Assembly: GCF_047511655.1 (NCBI RefSeq)
Contig: NC_133386.1
Coordinates: forward strand, 76,201,501 to 76,265,500
Length of the DNA stretch: 64,000 bases
Direction of reading: 5' to 3'
Source of the DNA: Castor canadensis
Taxonomy: Eukaryota; Chordata; Mammalia; Rodentia; Castoridae
The position numbers and the translations under genes are program-made. Shown here piece after piece: positions 41,501 to 48,389 of the stretch. Under the pieces are notes generated by a model, which worked only from the letters and a program-made list of their open reading frames with translations, was not told the origin of the DNA and made no database searches. Position 1 is the stretch's first letter. The number at the start of each line of letters is the position of its first letter.

Positions 41501-43984
41501 CTTCAAATACCAAATTCGTTCCTAAAGAATAAAATAAACAAAATGGATATTAACAATACTTGCTTCTTATATCATATCATATCAACAGAAAAGTATACTG
41601 AACCTACTCAAGTACTAAGACCAAAATATATGTATACATTAAATACAAAACCCCAGGAAGCCACGAAAAATTAAAATCAATACTCTCAGTTACATTCACT
41701 TGATGTCACAATAGTTTAAGATTGTAGATAATATTTTGCTTGAACTCAATCTCAAACTAAGGGAGAACTCAGATATGCCTTTTTTCTTTTTTTGGTGGTA
41801 CTGGGCTTTGAACTCAGGGCCTCATGCTTGCTAGGTAGACACTGTATCACTTGAGCCACTCGGCCAAGTGTAGGATATTTTGTGTTGGATATTTTCAAGA
41901 CAAGGTCTCACAAGCATTGCTTTTTCTCTCCTTTTATACTTAGACTTCCATGATAACAGTGCAGAAAACACCTCCACATATAAGTAAGATGTACACAGCG
42001 ATACCACTACCCAGGCTTTGTTTGGAAACACGGGCTAACCAGGCCTCCAACCGTAAGCTGTCAGCAAGTTAAACAACCACCTCTTGACATCCATTGGCTG
42101 CACAGCCCAGGTGTTCTGCGCACTGTGAGAAGATCAGATCCTCCCAGTCGCTGCGCCAAACCTCTGACAGCTCTGAGATTTCACAGCTTCAACAGGCACG
42201 AAGATAACAACAAACACAGGCAGACATCATGCTTGCTACATCATGCTTGCTACAGTTGAACCAGACCTTTATGTTAATTTCTAAGAACCAGCACTAAAAT
42301 GTCTAAAAATGAATAACATCTCATAAAGAACTTTCAAATATTCCAAAGAGTCTGTGAATTCCAGTTTGAAAAGTCTGAATCTCTCTAAGAGCAACGAGAC
42401 TATTAAAAATGCACCCTTGATACACTGTGATGTTTAGGACTCTATGCTTCCCTGAGGGAACTCTTGAGTTCTAACTCCACGTGTACAAATCATCTTGGAG
42501 GATAAACAGCATGGGTGACATCATAGCCTGGAAGGCCCCAGACTGACAGCCTGACAATTGGCGGCTCACAGATGGGCTGGAGTGGCAGTGTTGTCAGTAA
42601 CTCATAGGCAACATTTAAAATCGAGTTGCTAAGGGTGTGGCTCAAATGGTAGAGTGTGTACCTAAAAAGTGCAAGGCCCTGAGTTCAAATCCCAGAACTG
42701 CCAACAAAATAAAAATCAAGAGTCGCAACAGTTTTGTCACCATTGTCTATTGAAAACATCAAAGACAATCTGCTTCTTGCTGATCACCCCAAGAAGCCAC
42801 AGGTGGTCAGTTCTCACTGCTGAGTCCCCTTCTCTGTAAACCTTCCCCACGAGTGATCCTTTAACAGGATAAGGTGTACCCTCCTCATGTCACACCTGCC
42901 CTTGCCCCTCCTCCTGCTTCATCTTCTCCACATCACTCACCACTTTCTAACATACCAGGACACGTTACCATTTATTTATCCTCCCAGTAAACACCCAAGC
43001 TCCAGTGGAAAAGGACTTTTTGATTGGTGTCTCTGGTGCCTAGAACAGTGTCTGGCACATGTACAGGTCCTTAGGGTGAACAAATGAATGTTGGGAGAAG
43101 GCTGCCATCCTCTGCTTTGGTTAGGCAGGCAAGAAGAAACAAAAAAAAGTTCAGAGAAATACCTCTGAGGAAAAAGGAATGTATTCTCCCAGGAAACCTT
43201 ATCTTGTATGTGAGGACCGGGACTCACATATATAGAAAGCATGGGATGTATTTCTGGACATTATGAAAAGAGTTACATATATAGGGATTTCTTTACCTGG
43301 CTATATTAAATTAAATGAAACATGGTAAAAAAGTGCATGGTTAATATATCTGTGGATGCTCAGGCCATGAGAACTAGGAAAATTGGACTTGGTTAGGGTA
43401 CAGAGACTTACAGGAACAGTCCATGCAGGACTCCACTTCCAATTTTGAGTGAACTGCATGAAGCAAAGATACTGCTTATGTCAACAAAGTTCATTTAGCA
43501 TAAGAGGTAATGTCTTAAGAAGAAACTTAGAGGGCTGTTGGAGTGGCTCAAGTGCTCGCTTAGCAAGCGTGAAGCCCTAAGCTCAAAAAAGAACTAGTTT
43601 AGAACATCGCAGAATCCACCAGATTGGTTTATCAATGTCATCCTAAGTTCACCATTTACCTGTTTGTTTCTTCTTTTACCTACATTCCATAAAAAATAAT
43701 GCCAAGACCTGATTTAGTGCATCTATTTTCAAGCCATGAGTGCTGCAAAAGTAGACAATACCTGGATTTGAGAGTGAAGGGGTTTCTTTTGAGGTGTATC
43801 CAACGATTCCCACAGGTTCACCACCAACAGAAAGAATTTTGTATGGCAAATAAAGTCCTGATATTTGAGATGCAAGTGACCCCTTTGCCTTAATGTTTGC
43901 ACTCAGAATTGGAAATTTGGCCTTTTTGAGAAGTGGATCAATCAGTCCTTCGACACCATTATCAAATTCGTGGTTTCCCAGTGC
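14492..43984 (-). CDS. NT5E: NT5E ecto-5'-nucleotidase (CD73), coding exons 2-9; exon 1 outside window
   Basis: Eight minus-strand exons join as 43984-43762, 41521-41333, 21781-21584, 20405-20251, 19220-19115, 18291-18142, 16838-16638 and 14655-14492. Every intron has GT..AG ends and the phases are compatible, giving residues 114-574 in human numbering with a stop codon at the expected length. NT5E is a GPI-anchored, zinc-dependent dimer on the outer plasma membrane that converts extracellular AMP to adenosine. Visible residues include Asn117/His118, His220 and His243 (metal site), Arg354, Asn390, Arg395, Phe417 and Asp506 (nucleotide site), the Cys353-358, 365-387 and 476-479 pairs, and the GPI-site Ser549 followed by a hydrophobic tail. 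No frameshift or premature stop is seen. Exon 1 (signal peptide, first metal ligands) was not found up to 64000. Identity comes from recalled family sequence, not a search. Confidence 0.97.
14688..14815 (+). repeat. ID-like SINE with target-site duplication
   Basis: The unit 14702-14790 ('gggctggtggagtggc' ... 'ttgaaccccagtacagcc', poly(A)) is flanked by exact AAAAAGTAATTATC copies at 14688-14701 and 14802-14815. Confidence 0.95.
15247..15389 (+). repeat. ID-like SINE with (CA)n tail and target-site duplication
   Basis: The unit 15262-15338 ends in about 13 CA repeats instead of poly(A). Flanks AAAAATATTACTCCA (15247-15261) and AAAAATATTATTCCA (15375-15389) differ at one base. Confidence 0.93.
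16226..16335 (-). repeat. ID-like SINE with (TG)n
   Basis: A (TG)n run then 'ggtactggggtttgaactcag' on the + strand, i.e. minus orientation with a CA-rich tail. Confidence 0.88.
16638..16838 (-). CDS. NT5E: NT5E exon 8 (residues 455-520)
   Basis: 201 bp, phase 1 at both ends. Acceptor TTTTCCAG|G and donor GACTCTG|GTAAGC. It encodes [20 protein letters not shown], the Cys476-Thr-Lys-Cys479 disulfide loop, and the second adenine-stacking position followed by Asp506. Position 500 is Tyr (codon TAC) rather than the Phe of human NT5E. The hydrophobic/aromatic context is otherwise preserved. Confidence 0.97.
16839..18141 (-). other. NT5E intron 7
   Basis: 1.3 kb. I see no confident repeat or other feature in it. 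Confidence 0.85.
18142..18291 (-). CDS. NT5E: NT5E exon 7 (residues 405-453), in-frame cassette
   Basis: Exactly 150 bp, phase 1 at both ends. Acceptor CTACCGTCAG|G and donor GGGCG|GTAAGT. It carries Phe417 (PFGGTF), one of the two aromatic residues that stack on the adenine ring. Because its length is a multiple of three with symmetrical phase, skipping it keeps the frame; in human this gives the inactive short isoform CD73S lacking residues 404-453. Confidence 0.97.
18292..19114 (-). other. NT5E intron 6
   Basis: 0.82 kb of unique-looking sequence; nothing recognised. Confidence 0.85.
19115..19220 (-). CDS. NT5E: NT5E exon 6 (residues 369-403)
   Basis: 106 bp, phase 0 in and phase 1 out. 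Acceptor CTATTGTAG|ATT and donor AACAATG|GTATGC. It encodes [17 protein letters not shown] then Cys387, Asn390 and GGGIRSP with Arg395, which lines the AMP phosphate/ribose pocket. The exon ends at Asn402-Asn403. With the Gly-Thr that begins exon 7, Asn403 forms an N-glycosylation sequon spanning the splice junction. A Pro at 376 (Thr in human) is a local difference. Confidence 0.97.
19221..20250 (-). other. NT5E intron 5
   Basis: 1.03 kb. Contains the tandemly duplicated B1 segment (19832-20035); the remainder shows nothing recognised. Confidence 0.85.
19832..20035 (-). repeat. Tandem duplication containing a B1-like SINE
   Basis: Two adjacent copies (19832-19927 and 19928-20035), each starting TTG.TAACTTTTTGCCTGGAG and ending CAGAAAGTTTTAGT. 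The B1 body is on the minus strand. Confidence 0.85.
20251..20405 (-). CDS. NT5E: NT5E exon 5 (residues 318-368)
   Basis: 155 bp, phase 1 in and phase 0 out. Acceptor TTCCTTCTAG|AT and donor GCTATG|GTAAGT. It covers the inter-domain helix and the start of the C-terminal nucleotide-binding domain. It contains the sequon Asn333-Tyr-Ser, Cys353 and Cys358 bracketing the substrate-contacting Arg354, and Cys365 (partner of Cys387 in the next exon). The open frame continues upstream into intron 4; that extension is intronic. Confidence 0.97.
20406..21583 (-). other. NT5E intron 4
   Basis: 1.18 kb, including a short (GT)n at 20552-20572 and a dimeric SINE; 20820-21583 has nothing else recognised. 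Confidence 0.85.
20588..20809 (-). repeat. Dimeric B1/ID-like SINE
   Basis: Minus orientation: ID-like half ('ctcagggcctcatacttgct') then B1-like half ending 'agccaccagcacctggct'. Confidence 0.92.
21584..21781 (-). CDS. NT5E: NT5E exon 4 (residues 252-316)
   Basis: 198 bp, phase 1 at both ends. Acceptor TTATTTCAG|G and donor GAAG|GTAAGT. It encodes the end of the metal-binding domain, from [14 protein letters not shown] to ILLNSSIPE. Asn311-Ser-Ser is a retained N-glycosylation sequon. Residue 252 is Thr where human NT5E has Asn. Confidence 0.96.
22130..22262 (+). repeat. MIR-like element
   Basis: 'ctgtacgatgggtgaaataa', 'cacagggctgctgagac' and 'gatgcctagcaggcatagta' follow the MIR core-to-tail order. 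Confidence 0.65.
22548..22951 (+). repeat. ERV 5' LTR
   Basis: 404 bp beginning TGAATAAGAAG and ending TTTCCACAACA. Contains AATAAA signals near 22685 and 22884. By eye about 33 substitutions in ~403 aligned columns separate it from the 3' LTR (~8%). Confidence 0.93.
22956..22973 (+). promoter_or_regulatory. Primer-binding site, tRNA-Thr type
   Basis: TGGAGGCCCCAGTGAGAT, 4 nt after the LTR, pairs with the 3' end of tRNA-Thr(TGT) (recalled sequence) at 17 of 18 positions. Confidence 0.75.
23108..23640 (+). pseudogene. ERV gag remnant (capsid major homology region)
   Basis: A gamma-retroviral capsid segment with the major homology region motif [14 protein letters not shown] near 23160-23205, followed by a frame change and a Lys/Glu-rich stretch ([11 protein letters not shown] near 23361). 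The N-terminal matrix part is not recognisable, and stops and frameshifts break the frame. Structural polyprotein in origin; no function is expected now. Confidence 0.8.
23690..23990 (+). pseudogene. ERV protease remnant
   Basis: Retropepsin-like segment [17 protein letters not shown] at 23704-23756. The catalytic aspartate of the D-[ST]-G-A motif is replaced by glycine, so the enzyme would be dead even if expressed. The frame stays open from 23692 to 24054. Confidence 0.75.
24000..25240 (+). pseudogene. ERV reverse transcriptase remnant
   Basis: Recognisable gamma-type RT blocks: [12 protein letters not shown] (24182-24218), [10 protein letters not shown] (24273-24302), a [10 protein letters not shown] block (24481-24511) and the catalytic YVDD at 24697-24708, followed by LLLAS. 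Several stops and frame changes separate them. The YVDD box is intact but the frame is not. Confidence 0.85.
25500..25690 (+). pseudogene. ERV RNase H remnant; integrase missing
   Basis: ELFTDGSSF (about 25596-25623) is the first RNase H active-site block. The sequence then runs within ~100 bp into env-like sequence, so the rest of RNase H and the whole integrase appear deleted. Confidence 0.7.
25700..26844 (+). pseudogene. ERV envelope remnant (surface fragment joined to transmembrane tail)
   Basis: Surface-subunit-like sequence ends in a CWLC motif near 26502-26513 and runs directly into the transmembrane ECCFYVN block. The cleavage site, fusion peptide and immunosuppressive region are therefore absent. 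A membrane-spanning segment ([17 protein letters not shown]) and cytoplasmic tail follow in another frame, ending at 26844. Confidence 0.8.
26878..26889 (+). promoter_or_regulatory. ERV polypurine tract
   Basis: AAAAGGAGGGAA immediately upstream of the 3' LTR, the expected primer site for plus-strand synthesis. Confidence 0.85.
26890..27296 (+). repeat. ERV 3' LTR
   Basis: 407 bp, same ends as the 5' LTR except that the first dinucleotide is TT rather than TG. Ends CCACAACA at 27296. Confidence 0.93.
27297..27775. other. Intron 3 DNA right of the ERV, nothing recognised
   Basis: A 141-codon open frame (27258-27683) overlaps the LTR end and continues here. Its composition is unremarkable and I recognise no domain. 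Confidence 0.4.
27784..27990 (-). repeat. Dimeric B1/ID-like SINE
   Basis: 'ggtactggggtttgaactca' then 'gagccacgctaccagccct' and a B1 half ending 'gagccactggcacctg'. Confidence 0.93.
28000..28927. other. Intron 3, unique-looking DNA with a CTCF-like motif
   Basis: No repeat recognised except a short CA run at 28199-28211. Contains the motif listed at 28603-28616. Confidence 0.5.
28603..28616 (+). promoter_or_regulatory. CTCF-like binding motif
   Basis: CCACAAGGTGGCAG matches 13 of 14 positions of the CTCF core consensus CCASYAGRKGGCRS. It sits in non-repeat DNA in NT5E intron 3. Confidence 0.5.
28928..29000 (-). mobile_element. L1 3'-end fragment
   Basis: 'aactttttattaggatatac' and 'ttatgggggggatttatag' resemble the 3' end of an L1 lineage; a better preserved relative lies at 62420-62720. 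Confidence 0.5.
29669..29790 (+). repeat. B1-like SINE monomer, diverged
   Basis: 'cacacctataattcagcatt', 'aggaggatcatgagttcaag', 'aagaccctgtctcaaaaaat'. Confidence 0.75.
29881..30066 (-). repeat. Dimeric B1/ID-like SINE with internal deletion
   Basis: 'ctggggtttgaactcagggc' then 'ccttgagtcactccaccagc'; about 20 nt of the ID part are missing. Confidence 0.9.
30255..30470 (-). mobile_element. MaLR-type LTR fragment
   Basis: 'catgagagcagagccttctc' and 'caacatatgaactttggggg' then 'ccaatccacagcat' read as the reverse complement of the MLT1/MST LTR 5' half. Confidence 0.6.
30735..30870 (+). repeat. MIR-like fragment
   Basis: 'cagtaaggtgggaaaaataa', 'ctaccttacagggttgttgg' match the MIR core. Confidence 0.6.
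31085..31174 (+). repeat. L2/MIR 3'-end fragment
   Basis: 'tgcctagcacataatagg' is split by one base from 'tgttcaataaatatttgttg', the typical tail. Confidence 0.7.
31175..31247 (+). mobile_element. MaLR LTR, 5' piece (interrupted)
   Basis: 'cttaaacgtgtcccccagtg', 'catgtgttggaaacttaatc' is the start of an MLT1/MST-type LTR. The continuation appears at ~32403. Confidence 0.65.
31248..32402 (+). mobile_element. Unassigned ~1.15-kb insertion with LTR-like segment
   Basis: Separates the two halves of a MaLR LTR. Within it 31570-31920 looks LTR-like: a TATA-like 'ttctataagcagag' at 31820 and 'ccaataaac' at 31893 spaced as promoter and poly(A) signal. A CAG-rich stretch (31935-31990) follows. I recognise no protein in it. 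Confidence 0.45.
32403..32712 (+). mobile_element. MaLR LTR, 3' piece
   Basis: 'ctttaagaagtaattaggac', 'tgttatataagcaag', 'ccagcccaataaactgg' and 'acccagtctgtggtattctg' then 'cagaccaagacaa' follow MLT1/MST order. Confidence 0.75.
32713..34695. other. Intron 3, mostly unique-looking DNA
   Basis: No element recognised apart from a purine-rich tract at 34030-34086. No coding exon found. Confidence 0.5.
34030..34086 (+). repeat. Purine-rich (GA)n-like tract
   Basis: 57 nt almost wholly A/G with a single T, containing GAGAGAGA runs; low-complexity. Confidence 0.9.
34696..34775 (+). repeat. Short ID-like SINE
   Basis: 'gactggagattggctcaaga' then 'cacctcctttgcaagtc' and A-rich tail. Imperfect flanking repeats AAACTAACACTGCAG / AAACTAGCATTACAG suggest the target duplication. 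Confidence 0.8.
34930..37110. other. Intron 3, no recognised feature
   Basis: Short weak MIR-like pieces may be present (35040-35145). Otherwise unique-looking; ORFs here look random. Confidence 0.45.
37113..37292 (+). repeat. Dimeric B1/ID-like SINE
   Basis: B1-like half ('cacacctgtaatcccagg') is truncated, then a well-preserved ID-like half ('gggctggtggaatggctcaa' ... 'ttcaaaccccagtaccgt'). Confidence 0.92.
37315..37540 (+). repeat. Second dimeric B1/ID-like SINE
   Basis: Diverged B1-like half ('gagtgactcatgcctgtcac') then ID-like half ('gcttgcctagcaagagcaag', 'gagttcaaaccccaattacc'), followed by C/A-rich tail. Confidence 0.85.
37541..38480. other. Intron 3, AT-rich unique-looking block
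   Basis: Repeat-free by eye; see the finding on 37690-38045. No coding signal. Confidence 0.45.
38488..38521 (+). repeat. (TG)n microsatellite
   Basis: About 17 uninterrupted TG units. Confidence 0.98.
38905..39135 (+). mobile_element. MaLR-type LTR fragment, diverged
   Basis: 'cacaagggccctcacagagg' and 'cttagactttcagcctccaa' then 'aactgtgaacaaaataaga' follow the LTR 3'-half order. Confidence 0.55.
39136..40100. other. Intron 3, unique-looking DNA with MIR-like pieces
   Basis: MIR-like sequence at 39810-39985 ('ttcacaacagtgcc', 'gaggttaagtgacctt', 'ggtcattcaagtgaatt') and possibly 39180-39300. Nothing else recognised. Confidence 0.5.
40108..40280 (-). repeat. Dimeric B1/ID-like SINE with internal deletion
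   Basis: 'ctggagtttgaactcagggc', 'ccactccaccagccc', then B1 half 'ctggcttcgaaccacaatcc'. Confidence 0.92.
40281..41050. other. Intron 3, no recognised feature
   Basis: A/T-rich stretch (40870-41030) with TG/TA-rich simple sequence. No gene or confident repeat. Confidence 0.45.
41053..41265 (+). repeat. Dimeric B1/ID-like SINE
   Basis: Well-preserved B1-like half ('ggtggctcacgcctctaatc', 'gaggtttgaagccagcctgg') then ID-like half with an internal deletion and an ACAAAAC-type tail. It ends ~70 nt from the exon 3 donor. Confidence 0.94.
41333..41521 (-). CDS. NT5E: NT5E exon 3 (residues 189-250)
   Basis: 189 bp, phase 1 at both ends. Acceptor ATTCTTTAG|GA and donor ACACAG|GTAATT. It carries the two remaining C-terminal histidine metal ligands of the N-terminal domain, His220 in the motif GHSGFEMD and His243 in VGGHSNTF (with Asn245). 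The polypeptide reads continuously from [15 protein letters not shown] to NTFLYT with no stop. Confidence 0.97.
41778..41915 (-). repeat. Truncated dimeric B1/ID-like SINE
   Basis: 'ggtggtactgggctttgaac' ... 'cttgagccactcggccaag', then only the first part of the B1 half ('ttttcaagacaaggtctcac'). Confidence 0.9.
42622..42715 (+). repeat. ID-like SINE monomer
   Basis: 'gctaagggtgtggctcaaat' ... 'gagttcaaatcccagaactg' and A-rich tail. Confidence 0.88.
43530..43592 (+). repeat. Short ID-like SINE with internal deletion
   Basis: 'gggctgttggagtggctcaa' then 'cgcttagcaagcgtgaagcc'. It lies 170 nt from exon 2. Confidence 0.85.
43762..43984 (-). CDS. NT5E: NT5E exon 2 (residues 114-187)
   Basis: 223 bp, entered at phase 0 and left at phase 1. 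The acceptor is a pyrimidine-rich tract ending TTTTACGTAG and the donor is G|GTATTG. It starts Ala-Leu-Gly-Asn-His-Glu, the calcineurin-type metallophosphatase motif in which Asn117 binds a metal and His118 supports catalysis. It encodes the end of the N-terminal metal-binding domain core through ...SLSNP. This is the most 5' coding exon in the window. Confidence 0.97.
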
Positions 43985-44982
43985 CTACGTAAAAGAAAAG
44001 AGAAAGAAAAACAATTAGGTACCCTATGATTTCCAAAAAGGCAAACTTTAAAAAATATTACATTAGCCAAAAAGGTTCCCCAAACTAGCTAAGCTCTATG
44101 AGACGGAACCCAAACCTGGTGTTCTTCTCACCTCCAAAGACTTAATCAGGAACCCTGGGGCACTCAGATCATAGGTTGGCCAAACATTGCATCCCAAGTC
44201 TCACCCACCTAGTGAAGGTGTCATCAATGTGCACAAGCACCCCTGGGAGCTGGTCAGAGCCACTGTCCTGCCATCCTCAGCTCTGAGCATGCTCAAGAGT
44301 TTGCCTTTCACAGGCTCTGCCCAGCCTTTTCATGCTTTGTCTTCTTGCATAAACTCACATTTCATCATTTAAACCATCTGCTTGGCAGAACGTTAGCATC
44401 AGCAGGACTTTAGCTTATGGTGACCTGAAATGTATTGTCAGCAGAGACCAGAGGTAGCCTTCCTCTTCACATCTCCTCAGTCATCATGCCCCTACATTCC
44501 CACAATCATGCCTTCTGAAGGACTCCTGTGGTCCTCCAATTCTTGGAAAATAGAGAAGGACAGGCAGGAGTGAGGTCTCCATGTTTTTCCATGGGTGGTG
44601 CTGCTTGCTCCAGTTAGCTCTGGTCACCCTGTTCCATTCCCAGCAGTTCACACTACAGAAGGGCCTCATGGTGAGATGACCATATGACCTGCATCAGGTT
44701 CTGGACCAACTCTGAGCACAGGACTTTGGGAGGGGCAGAGACAGCCTCAAGCATCAGTCAGTGTGAACCCCCACACAGAGGATGTATTTATGAAATATGT
44801 CATACCAGCTGCCTTCCCCCAAAACCTGCTTTGGCCTCCTGCTTATTTATTTACTCACTTGCTGTAGCTGCCAAGAGTATTTTAACTTAGTACTTAAACC
44901 AGTGAATCTCAAACTTTCTAAACACCACATTCAGTTTTGCTTCATTTTGTGAGTCACAACAACCAAACATATAAAGAACTCA

Positions 44983-45074
44983 TTTTTTTTTTTTCTTTCA
45001 GTTCTGGGGTTTGAACTGAGGGCCTTGCACTTGCCAGGCAGGTGTGCTACCATTTCAGTCATATACTCAGCCCT
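44983..45074 (-). repeat. ID-like SINE monomer
   Basis: Poly(T), 'ctggggtttgaactgagggc', 'gccaggcaggtgtgctacca'. Confidence 0.88.
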
Positions 45075-45112
45075 AAAGAACTTTCAAAATTTAAAAAAAG
45101 AAACAATTAAAC

Positions 45113-45380
45113 AGGGTGTGGTGGCACATGCCCATCATCCCAGCACTGAAGTGGAAGATCATGAGTTCAAGCCTGGGATACAGGGCTAGACTATCTCAAG
45201 GAAATAAGCAAAGTTTATAATCCCAGCTACTAGGGAGGCCATAGCAGGAGGATCACCAGTTCAGTGCATGAGTTTGAGGCCAACTCAGGTGAAAAGGTAG
45301 CAGACCCTCTTTCAAACAAAATAAAAAGTAAAGGCTGGGAAGCAGCTCTAGAGCCAGAGCACTAAATCCTGTTTTAGTAG
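45113..45380 (+). repeat. B1-like SINE array, diverged
   Basis: Two B1-like units ('cagggtgtggtggcacatgc' and 'ataatcccagctactaggga') followed by a degraded ID-like end. Confidence 0.75.
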
Positions 45381-45420
45381 GTCAGGAAGTCCTATTAGGT
45401 GGGTGACCCCTTAAGATAAA

Positions 45421-45643
45421 GAGGGCTACTGTGAGCCGGTGCCAGGGGCTCATGTCTATAATCCTAGCTATTCAGGAAGCAGAGATCAGGAGGATAGAGG
45501 TTTGAGACCATCCCAGACAAACAGTTTGTGAGACCCTATCTTGAAAATACCCAACACTAAAAGACCTGGCCTAGAGGCTCAAGTCATAGAGCACTGAGTT
45601 CAAACCCCAGTACCATAAAAAAAAAAAAAAGAAGGCCACTGTG
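45421..45643 (+). repeat. Dimeric B1/ID-like SINE with target-site duplication
   Basis: Body 45434-45630 with poly(A). Flanks GAGGGCTACTGTG (45421-45433) and GAAGGCCACTGTG (45631-45643) match at 11 of 13 bases. Confidence 0.92.
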
Positions 45644-45904
45644 TATTTAGCCTCACCCTTCCTTCCCAGCACACCCCATACTACACTGGGGTCACTCATT
45701 TATGTCTGTCTCCTGGCTACACTGTGTGCTTGCGCCACCAGATCTTGCCACCTCTGTTCTGCTCAGTGCTGTAGTTCCCTTCAGGCATTCACTGAGTATC
45801 TGACATCCTGATGAATGTCCTCACATTCCATCCCTCTCGCCCCTATGAAATTCAGAATTTCTCAACTTTCCTTTTTCCCTATCTCTGATGATCTACTCCC
45901 CTCC

Positions 45905-46127
45905 CCCTTTTTTGGGCAGCACGAGGGTTTAAACTCAGGGCCTTTTGCATGTGAGGCAGGCGCTCTACCATTTGAGCCACTCTGCCAGTCTTTTTGTGTG
46001 TGTGTGTTGAGCATTTTTTCAAGATAGGGTCTTGAGATATTTGTTAGGCTGGCTTAAAACGGCCATCCTCCTGATCTCTGCCTCCAACGTAGCTAGGATT
46101 ACAGGTGAGAGCCACTGGCACCCAGCT
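45905..46127 (-). repeat. Dimeric B1/ID-like SINE
   Basis: 'ggcaggcgctctaccatttg' then (GT)n and B1 half ending 'gagccactggcacccagct'. Confidence 0.93.
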
Positions 46128-46339
46128 GATCTGTATGTTTTTACTTCTGTTTATCTGGTTAACTTCTCTCCTAAAAGCTGATCTGGTCTTAAAGGCTTTC
46201 CTTTGTCTTGGGTAATGTTTTCTACTATTCTTAGAACTGCATGGTTCTTCCTATTGTGAAATAAATCTCCTTGTTACATATTAATCCTGCTTAACTGTAA
46301 AATTGCTTTGTTTTTAGTAAATATTTCTACAATTCCTTT

Positions 46340-46455
46340 TTGTTTTGTTTTTTGACAGGGTCTTACTACGTATACCAGGCTGGCCTCAAATTCATGATCC
46401 TCTTGCCTCTGCCTTGTGAGTGCTGGGATTACAGATATGTACCACTCACCTGGCC
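46340..46455 (-). repeat. B1-like SINE monomer
   Basis: 'agggtcttactacgtatacc', 'aggctggcctcaaattcatg', 'gagtgctgggattacagata'. Confidence 0.9.
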
Positions 46456-46856
46456 ATTTCTATAGTCCTTTATAAAAGATTATCCAACTTCTCTGTGACC
46501 TATTCCTAGCATTTGGCAGTGTTTGAAGTTATAATTTTCATTTGTTACTGTCCAGTGTCTTTCCCCACTCTCCACCCTGACTTTGAGTGTAAGCTCTCTG
46601 AAAGTTGACTTTGTCATTTCACTTCTTGTATTTCCTTGGGGAGAGAAGCCCTGATCTATAGTGCTCAGTGTGTGGACAGACTACATGATCTCAGTCACAC
46701 TTGAATTATCAGCTCCAAAATTTAAATCTCCAGTCCAACTTTCTCCTAACCTGAATGTCTGTATGCCAGCCAGCCCACGGACATTTCCAGCTCAATGTTC
46801 AGCTACAGCAGCAGAACAACTCTCGCTCGTCATACCAGCATCCCCAGGGCCAGCCT

Positions 46857-47024
46857 CTCTGCATAGCTGGAATGACAGGCAAGCACCACCACACCTGGCT
46901 TAATGATTGCAATGGGGTCTTGCTAACTCCCCTACTCTTCCCAGCTGGCCTCTAACCACCACGATCCTCCTGACCTCCCCCTCCTGAGTAGCTGGGATTA
47001 CTGGTGTGCACCACCCAGACTGGC
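46857..47024 (-). repeat. Two partial B1-like units
   Basis: 'gcatagctggaatgacaggc' ... 'caccaccacacctggctt' and then 'ctgagtagctgggattactg'. Confidence 0.8.
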
Positions 47025-48029
47025 TCTCTAAATCATCTTTTATATTGCTGCTAGAATAACTTTTCTAAAACAAAAAAATCTAACCTTGTTGTTTTCCACC
47101 TTAAGATCCTATGGAGGTGTAGCCTTTAGGATAAAATCCAATAGGGCTCCCAAGGCTCTCTGAGACTTGCTATCACCTTCCTTCCATTGTCATTATGACA
47201 CCTGCCTGCTGCTGTGTGAGGCCAAAGGCAGGGCTGGCTCCTGCACAGCAACCTGGGGCACTGTTCTAAACCTCAGTTCCCTCTGAAAGCACACTAATGC
47301 AAAAGTGGTAAGTGAAATGAGCTGCATTTACCAAGCTCTTGCTGCAGACAGCATTAGGAAAAGTGACTTTGTGCAAAAATCTGGTTTCAGTGCCATCAGG
47401 TTGCTACTATTATTACTACGCTCATTTTATAGCCCCCCAAAACTGAGAGGTAAACAAGTTAAAGGACTTGTTGAAGGTCACACTTTTAGTAAGGGTGGAA
47501 CCACTTCTGCTTAACCACGTCTGTTTAGCTATGCTTGGCTGTGAAGGGCTTTGCATAAGGCCTGGGACACAGCCATGGCAGCATTCACAAAGAAACAAAA
47601 GCCCTGACTGCTTGCAGTTTCCCATGCTCTCACTTATCTTGGTCCCTTTGTATATGAGATAGATAAATGACAACAGATAGACAGACAGAATTGAATATCC
47701 CTTCTTCAACTTATGCTTTTAATACCTTATCCGACTAATGGGTTGGCTCTTTAAATCTGATGTTCCTTCTAGAATAGACTTCCCCAAGAACTCTTTGCTG
47801 GGCTCCCTGTCTGAGTGAGATGTCCTTGCTCACTCATGGCCATGTCTGTGCAGCCCTCATAGGACTCTCATTTGCCCACTGGGTAGCAGCCTCTTCTGGG
47901 GCCCAGCAGTCACTGGACCATAACAAAGTACATTGCTGAATGAATAAATGAGAATCCCTCACCAGTATCTTTTGTTTCTACCATATCCAGCTAGTGTTTC
48001 ATATAATATTTAATGCAGAAATTTTCCTT

Positions 48030-48160
48030 TGGGGAGAGGGTATAAAAGAGAATGATCGAGGGAGCGAATTCAACTATGATATAATTGTGAGAACTTTTGT
48101 AAATGTCACAATGTACTCCCAGTACAATAATAATAAAAAAAAATTTAAAAAAATTTGAAA
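48030..48160 (+). mobile_element. L1 3'-end fragment
   Basis: 'gatcgagggagcgaattcaa', 'aatgtcacaatgtactccca', then 'acaataataataaaaaaaaa'; 5'-truncated L1 tail. Confidence 0.6.
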
Positions 48161-48389
48161 AGAAAATTTCCTTTGTAAATATTTATTTTCCAGCACTTGG
48201 GAGGCTGAAGAAGGAGAGAGTAGTTTCTGTTAGGTGGCAGTTAGCCATGAGTGATGGGGAAATACAAAGGAAACTTAAAATGGAGGATTCTCTAAGGTCT
48301 CCGACAGAAAAACATTTGACAGCCCAGTAGAATCAAAATAACCACCAAGGTCATAGGATATCACAAAACGTTTTTGAGTCACCCATCCT

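Larger units (their letters stand above)
41522..43761 (-). other. NT5E intron 2
   Basis: 2.24 kb. Contains three SINEs; the rest (41920-42615, 42720-43525) shows no gene. A short direct repeat of CATCATGCTTGCTA occurs twice at 42222-42251. Confidence 0.88.
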